A DNA stretch of 64,000 nt. Origin: Echinococcus granulosus (Eukaryota > Platyhelminthes > Cestoda > Cyclophyllidea > Taeniidae). Where the stretch lies: the NCBI RefSeq assembly GCF_000524195.1, contig NW_020170516.1:88549-152548 (forward strand). Reading direction: 5' to 3'. Shown piece after piece: positions 60,501-64,000 of the stretch. Within the stretch, counting starts at the first letter, position 1; every line of letters starts with the position of its first letter. Below the pieces are notes generated by a model. The model saw only the letters and a list, made by a program, of their open reading frames with translations. It made no database searches and was not told where the DNA came from. A program made the position numbers and the translations under genes.

Positions 60501-63500
60501 GATGACCTAAGCGGTTTTACACTCATTATTTGATGTGATTCGCACATATGTGAATTGCGTGTCCCTCTGTGTGAGCAAATTTGAATAGTTTACACAGTAT
60601 CAAGGTCCTCAAGTTTTCTCTTTTTAAAAATGCATTCTACCGAGTGGTATATGCAATATATGGCCTAAGAGGTTACGGTACGCTCTCACCCAAATACACT
60701 TTTTGACTAGGCGTCAATAGTCAGTAAGATCTTTGGGCCTGAAAATAACTAACCCGGAAAGCGTAGCCCCAGTGGCAAGAAGGCTTAATCATCCTTCTTT
60801 ATTATTTGTGGAACTAAACAAATTAGGGCATAAACGGCAACAGAATGAAGTTAAATAGGTAGCAGAATGCAGCCACAAGCAACCGCTCGGTCTCGTGTAG
60901 ATTCGCCTTGAAAACTTTCTTTGTAAAAGTGCTTAAGTCTTCTGTTACCGAGAAATTTCTTTGCATAAAATATGGGTGACTTTGATCAAATTAATTAATA
61001 TATCTATTTCACACATTAACACCCTCGTGACAAGACCGAGGACCATCTAAGTTAAATGGCATTATCCCCCACTCAGCGCCATTTCAGGTGATACTTAAAC
61101 TTAACAATCGGAATTTTAGCTAAACTTCTCTTACTGGCAATGTCTAATTACCTATTTCCTCTTGGTGAAAATGAGAGAAGGTAATCACTTGATTCAACTC
61201 CCCTAGGTAAGGCCGTATTACAGATATCCAAGCGAGCCCCAAGATTCCTACAGGCCTCGACGCTCACAGTCCAAAAGAAAGAGTTCCAAAAAACGTAAGA
61301 AATAAATTCACCTCCCTTAAAAACTACGAATAGTCGCTTTTATAAAATTTGCAATTGTTGGCCTCTTTTAGGCTCCAAAACTCCGAAAAAGGCAAAACCT
61401 CATGAGAGGGGTGAGTAACGGCGTCAGTGTCTAATGCGTCGAAATTAGCTTTGACGTTTGCTCACCCAGGCACACACAAAGTAGTCACTCCAGCTCTTAA
61501 TTAGATGTTGTCAACTTTCATAACTTAATGTGTTATTATGACTTATCTCAGCTATTAGATATTCAATTGTACCTCCTACTCACTCTTGCCAGATTGTCAA
61601 AATTAGGTCAGTTAACTCCAAAGCACTACGTGACATGATATTCTGAATTCTTAAAGGTTAAACAATGAGGGTAGTTCTCATGGACCAAGGAGGATTAATC
61701 AAGAAGTGCGAATACTTTTCCCCTTTACCATCCTAACAGTCGATTATAAATATAATAAATAAATTAGAGGAAAAGCACTTTAAATGCCTGTCTCTATGTG
61801 TACTTTGCGGTCTTATGATGTATGAAGGCAAATTTTTTCATGTGAATCCCTCACTTACCGGCCAAATCCGTCAGCTATGTGACTGTGAGAAGCGAAGTTG
61901 TTTAAGACCCGAGTTGTTTGATATTGCCTAATGAAAATACAATTTTGAATAGAATAGCTAAATACTGAACCTCCTTTTAAAGTCAACAATAAATCTATTT
62001 ACACAGTTTTAAACAACTACATGGGACTCATCTAGTACGAGGTGTTGAGAAATTAGATTACTTTTTTTTCTTAGAATAGGCAAAAAGAGACCACTCCATT
62101 CTGCCACGCATCAAAGCACCAACCATGGGTGCGCTTCCGTGGAGGCTAGATTACTCCAGGCCCAAGGGTGGGGAGACGTAGTAGGTATTAACGAGGTTTA
62201 GGCTATTTCAAGACAGTGGTAAAATAAAACCGCAGCATCTCCCCCCGCTCTTCACTTTCTTCTATTTTCGAAAGCATATTTCTGCAGTAGATAATATATT
62301 TCGATGCTTGCCTTATAAGGGAAACTTTTTGTGGTTTTTTGGTAAAAATATTAAAGTAGAGATAATTATCCCGAGGATAATCGATGGCAAATTTTACGAA
62401 AGTTGTGAAAATAGGTGAAGTAAACATTTCGGTATCTACTACCCGTACCCTATAAAAGCCTGGAACGATCAAATTGGTTTGCATAGTAAAGGGCGCCTTT
62501 TAGGTGATTAGGGGTGTAAATGTGTACAAACAATCCAGGTTATACGGGGTCAGAGCTCGTTTCCTCCTCAGGGGGCAATGGCAACCGCCCAGTCACGGGG
62601 TTGACGCATACTGACCCCTTCTCGCCCTAAAGGTATACTCGAGTGAACACGTATAATACTTCACCTTAAAGCAACTCAGCTCAAATTCCACCACAAAATA
62701 TAAATACTTTTGTATTTCATCAAGTTGACATAGCAGTTGGAGAATGCGCCAATAATCGTTAAGCTTAATGTGGGTGAGTTCTTCATAATTTGTAATCCAA
62801 TTTCACCTTGAATACGCCCTAATAGCGCCCTCTTGTCACACTGACAACTTGTTTACCGCTATTTTATTGAGCACCATGGATCGCAGTTACCGCCAAAGCC
62901 AATCATCCCGCAGCAATGCTATTGCAAAAAGACTCGTAATAATCCGTTTTTTACGGTGGGATCTGTTACCACACCCAATGAACAGAATGGATCTTCGATC
63001 GGGAATCAAGGCGCAGTGAAACTTAAATTTTCTCGCTCCAAAAAGAGGCCATTTGTGTTTGCCTTTTGATGTAATAAGAATTGTGTTTAGAACTTCTTGC
63101 ATCAAAAAACAGTGAAACTATACATCCTCACTGTTTCAGTCTATGCTAAGAAAATGGATCAGGTAGAGATCTGACGAGAACGTCAAAGCCTTCTTTTCCT
63201 CACTTTCAGCGAGATTGAGAAGTGCAAGCCCTAAATTAAAGTAGATTTCTACCATCGATGACATTTTAAGCACAATTCATAATTTCAATTATTCTAAAAA
63301 AGTACGACATTTAATGCACGTCCATACTTCTATACCTTGGCCAGAACATGCAGAGCCTCCATCGAAGGAAGGGAGAGGCAGGAAGAAGTCCAGGTCCCCG
63401 TCACCCTCACGCTCTGAATCGCCGCGCTTGAAGCCAACGAGAAGCACAGGACCGGCGCTACTGTCGACTTCGGCGGGCCCATTGTCAAGCGTTACACCAA

Positions 63501-63614
63501 ATCACCTTCCGCCTCCGCCCACGGTGGAGCAGCTGCAGTCCGCAGTTCTGAGACCTGTGCAGCCTCGCCCAAAGCCGTACAGCATTGTGACAGCACAGAC
63601 GCTGCCGCTACCCG
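54361..63614 (+). CDS. Pro- then Arg/Ser-rich multi-exon protein (gene span, partial)
   Basis: A chain of exons on plus reads as one low-complexity protein: AARMRVAHMLPPISTQDIYL, LTEWPTFKLQTPCNIG, AFLPRYYRKHG, PIPIPPSKPICQFQW, then after a sequence gap QTQPPPSNQCAAPPQN, PPVSQFAPYQAPMPCPEP, RRSQSKRKSSKKRSKTPKK, and finally an RS-type stretch KKSRSPSPSRSESPRLKP. Intron phases match at every junction except across the N gap. There is no recognised domain. It may be the C-terminal part of SHANK (phase-0 entry fits a donor at 51523) or an independent gene, for instance an SR-like RNA-associated protein. It continues beyond the window. Confidence 0.55.
54509..57596. other. intron with a GC-rich island
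   Basis: About 3.1 kb; the island at about 55330-55470 with GT/GC repeats is described in the findings. No exon is required by the phases. Confidence 0.45.
57597..57661 (+). CDS. Pro-rich gene, exon b
   Basis: Acceptor TTTTCGCCTAG with phase 1 entry; the split codon C|GA gives Arg, then ITSSSLTEWPTFKLQTPCNI G to GGA|GTGAGT (phase 0). The other frames contain stops before the donor. Confidence 0.6.
57867..57897 (+). CDS. Pro-rich gene, exon c (31 nt)
   Basis: A micro-exon between TATTTAG and G|GTGAGT encoding AFLPRYYRKH, phase 0 in and 1 out, matching both neighbours. Confidence 0.55.
57898..58261. other. intron
   Basis: 364 nt, phase 1, ending in a T-rich tract and TTTTCAG. Nothing else seen. 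Confidence 0.55.
58262..58337 (+). CDS. Pro-rich gene, exon d
   Basis: Phase 1 entry; IILLFYRRPIPIPPSKPICQ FQWP to CC|GTAAGT (phase 2). The phase-2 exit does not match the next visible exon, which implies a missing exon in or near the gap. Confidence 0.55.
58478..58577. other. assembly gap (100 N)
   Basis: Exactly 100 Ns, the usual placeholder for a gap of unknown size. Apparent open frames running through it are meaningless. Confidence 0.98.
58674..58737 (+). CDS. Pro-rich gene, exon e
   Basis: After a T-rich tract and AAAAAAAG; NLGATQTQPPPSNQCAAPPQ N to G|GTAAGC (phase 1). A second frame is open (ILVPLKLSHHHLISVPHRRK) but gives the wrong phase downstream. Confidence 0.5.
58738..60025. other. 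intron
   Basis: About 1.3 kb of AT-rich sequence; no supported feature. Confidence 0.5.
60026..60123 (+). CDS. Pro-rich gene, exon f
   Basis: Acceptor AAATTGTAG, phase 1 in; G|AT gives Asp, then VTPKCPPNPIPPPVSQFAPY and QAPMPCPEPLPT to ACG|GTAAGA (phase 0). Strongly proline-rich, with two Cys-Pro pairs. Confidence 0.62.
60124..61206. other. intron
   Basis: About 1.1 kb; contains the CACATATGTG palindrome at 60543 and nothing else recognised. Confidence 0.5.
61207..61294 (+). CDS. Pro-rich gene, exon g
   Basis: Acceptor TCCCCTAG; VRPYYRYPSEPQDSYRPRRS QSKRKSSKK to C|GTAAGA (phase 1). The basic, Tyr/Arg/Ser-rich composition matches the next two exons. Confidence 0.6.
61372..61410 (+). CDS. 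Pro-rich gene, exon h (39 nt)
   Basis: After CTCTTTTAG, 77 nt downstream; RSKTPKKAKPHERG to G|GTGAGT, phase 1 in and 1 out. Confidence 0.58.
61411..63344. other. intron
   Basis: About 1.9 kb; phases on both sides agree (1/1). No supported internal exon. Confidence 0.5.
63345..63614 (+). CDS. Pro-rich gene, exon i (RS-rich)
   Basis: Acceptor TTGGCCAG; HAEPPSKEGRGRKKSRSPSP, SRSESPRLKPTRSTGPALLS and NHLPPPPTVEQLQSAVLRPV, then QPRPKPYSIVTAQTLPLP to G|GTAAAT (phase 1). The SRSPSPSRSESP run resembles RS domains of splicing-associated proteins, but also basic disordered tails. GC content is well above the flanks. Confidence 0.68.
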
Positions 63615-64000
63615 GTAAATGCCAGTGACTCAATTTCTTTTAAATGGATGAGGGTGGTGACGAAAGCCTAGCTGGAAGAAGGGGCTAAATTTTGAGCTTC
63701 TGTCAACCGGTCCTCCTTACATCTACCCGCTAATTATCCCTAAATCCATTTTGCCAGTCTTTTTATCGAGAAGAGGCTTTCACCACACTTATATTTCCAG
63801 TATTCGAGTCAAAGGCAGCATTATATAAGTGATGAATAAGCAACAGGTAGCAGTCATGATGAACTCGTTGGAACGATAAATACGTGGAAAGAGTCGGTGA
63901 ATTAAAAAAGCCTAAATTTTAAAGAAACAAGGCATCCAAAGTACTTAAGAATTTTAATTTTCTCTTTTATTTAATCTGAGGTAAAAGTGAGGTTCACCTC
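63615..64000. other. intron or 3' flank, to window end
   Basis: No exon seen; the gene is expected to continue beyond the window because the last exon ends at a donor. Confidence 0.5.

Noticed and set aside
1..64000. tRNA, rRNA, CRISPR and bacterial operon signals.
   Set aside because: None recognised; exon-intron structure shows a eukaryotic nuclear sequence.

Overview
The window reads as nuclear DNA of a flatworm, most likely a tapeworm (inference). No ORF exceeds about 220 codons. Real coding sequence comes as short, comparatively GC-rich exons with GT..AG borders in an AT-richer background. One intron is only 30 nt long. A diverged TG...CA repeat resembles the small LTR elements reported from taeniid tapeworms. 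There is no sign of bacterial operons, rRNA or tRNA. All gene models come from manual reading of frames, splice sites and intron phases, with family sequences recalled rather than searched.

Layout. (1) 1.9-21.0 kb, minus strand: a multi-exon gene for a docking/adaptor protein with a PH domain, an IRS-type PTB domain (Dok-7/IRS-like) and a long Ser/Pro-rich tail carrying tyrosine motifs such as YVNL, LDYLP, YTPYVPL and NYVAIDV. Its stop codon is at 1929-1931. The 5' exon(s) of the PH domain were not found. (2) 21.9-22.7 kb: three copies of a ~197-bp LTR-like repeat, one inserted inside another with a 4-bp target duplication. (3) From 23.3 kb, plus strand: a SHANK (Prosap) homologue with an N-terminal SPN domain, an ankyrin block, a linker beginning VPLRGSPKYN, a PDZ domain (41.97-42.75 kb), then Ser/Gly/Pro-rich exons with polyproline tracts and a PPPLF Homer-type motif (51.0 kb). 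I found no SH3 or SAM domain. (4) 54.4-63.6 kb, plus strand: phase-compatible exons encoding Pro-rich and then Arg/Ser-rich sequence, interrupted by a 100-N gap at 58478-58577. They are either the 3' continuation of SHANK or a separate unrecognised gene that runs out of the window.

Both recognised genes encode signalling scaffolds: SHANK is a membrane-associated scaffold of postsynaptic and junctional complexes, and the PH-PTB protein is a receptor-proximal phosphotyrosine adaptor. They are arranged head to head across about 2.3 kb that holds the repeats. Most of the remaining sequence is intronic or intergenic with no feature I can support. GC-rich islands at 18.2-18.6, 32.8-33.2 and 55.3-55.5 kb could be promoters or 5'UTRs.
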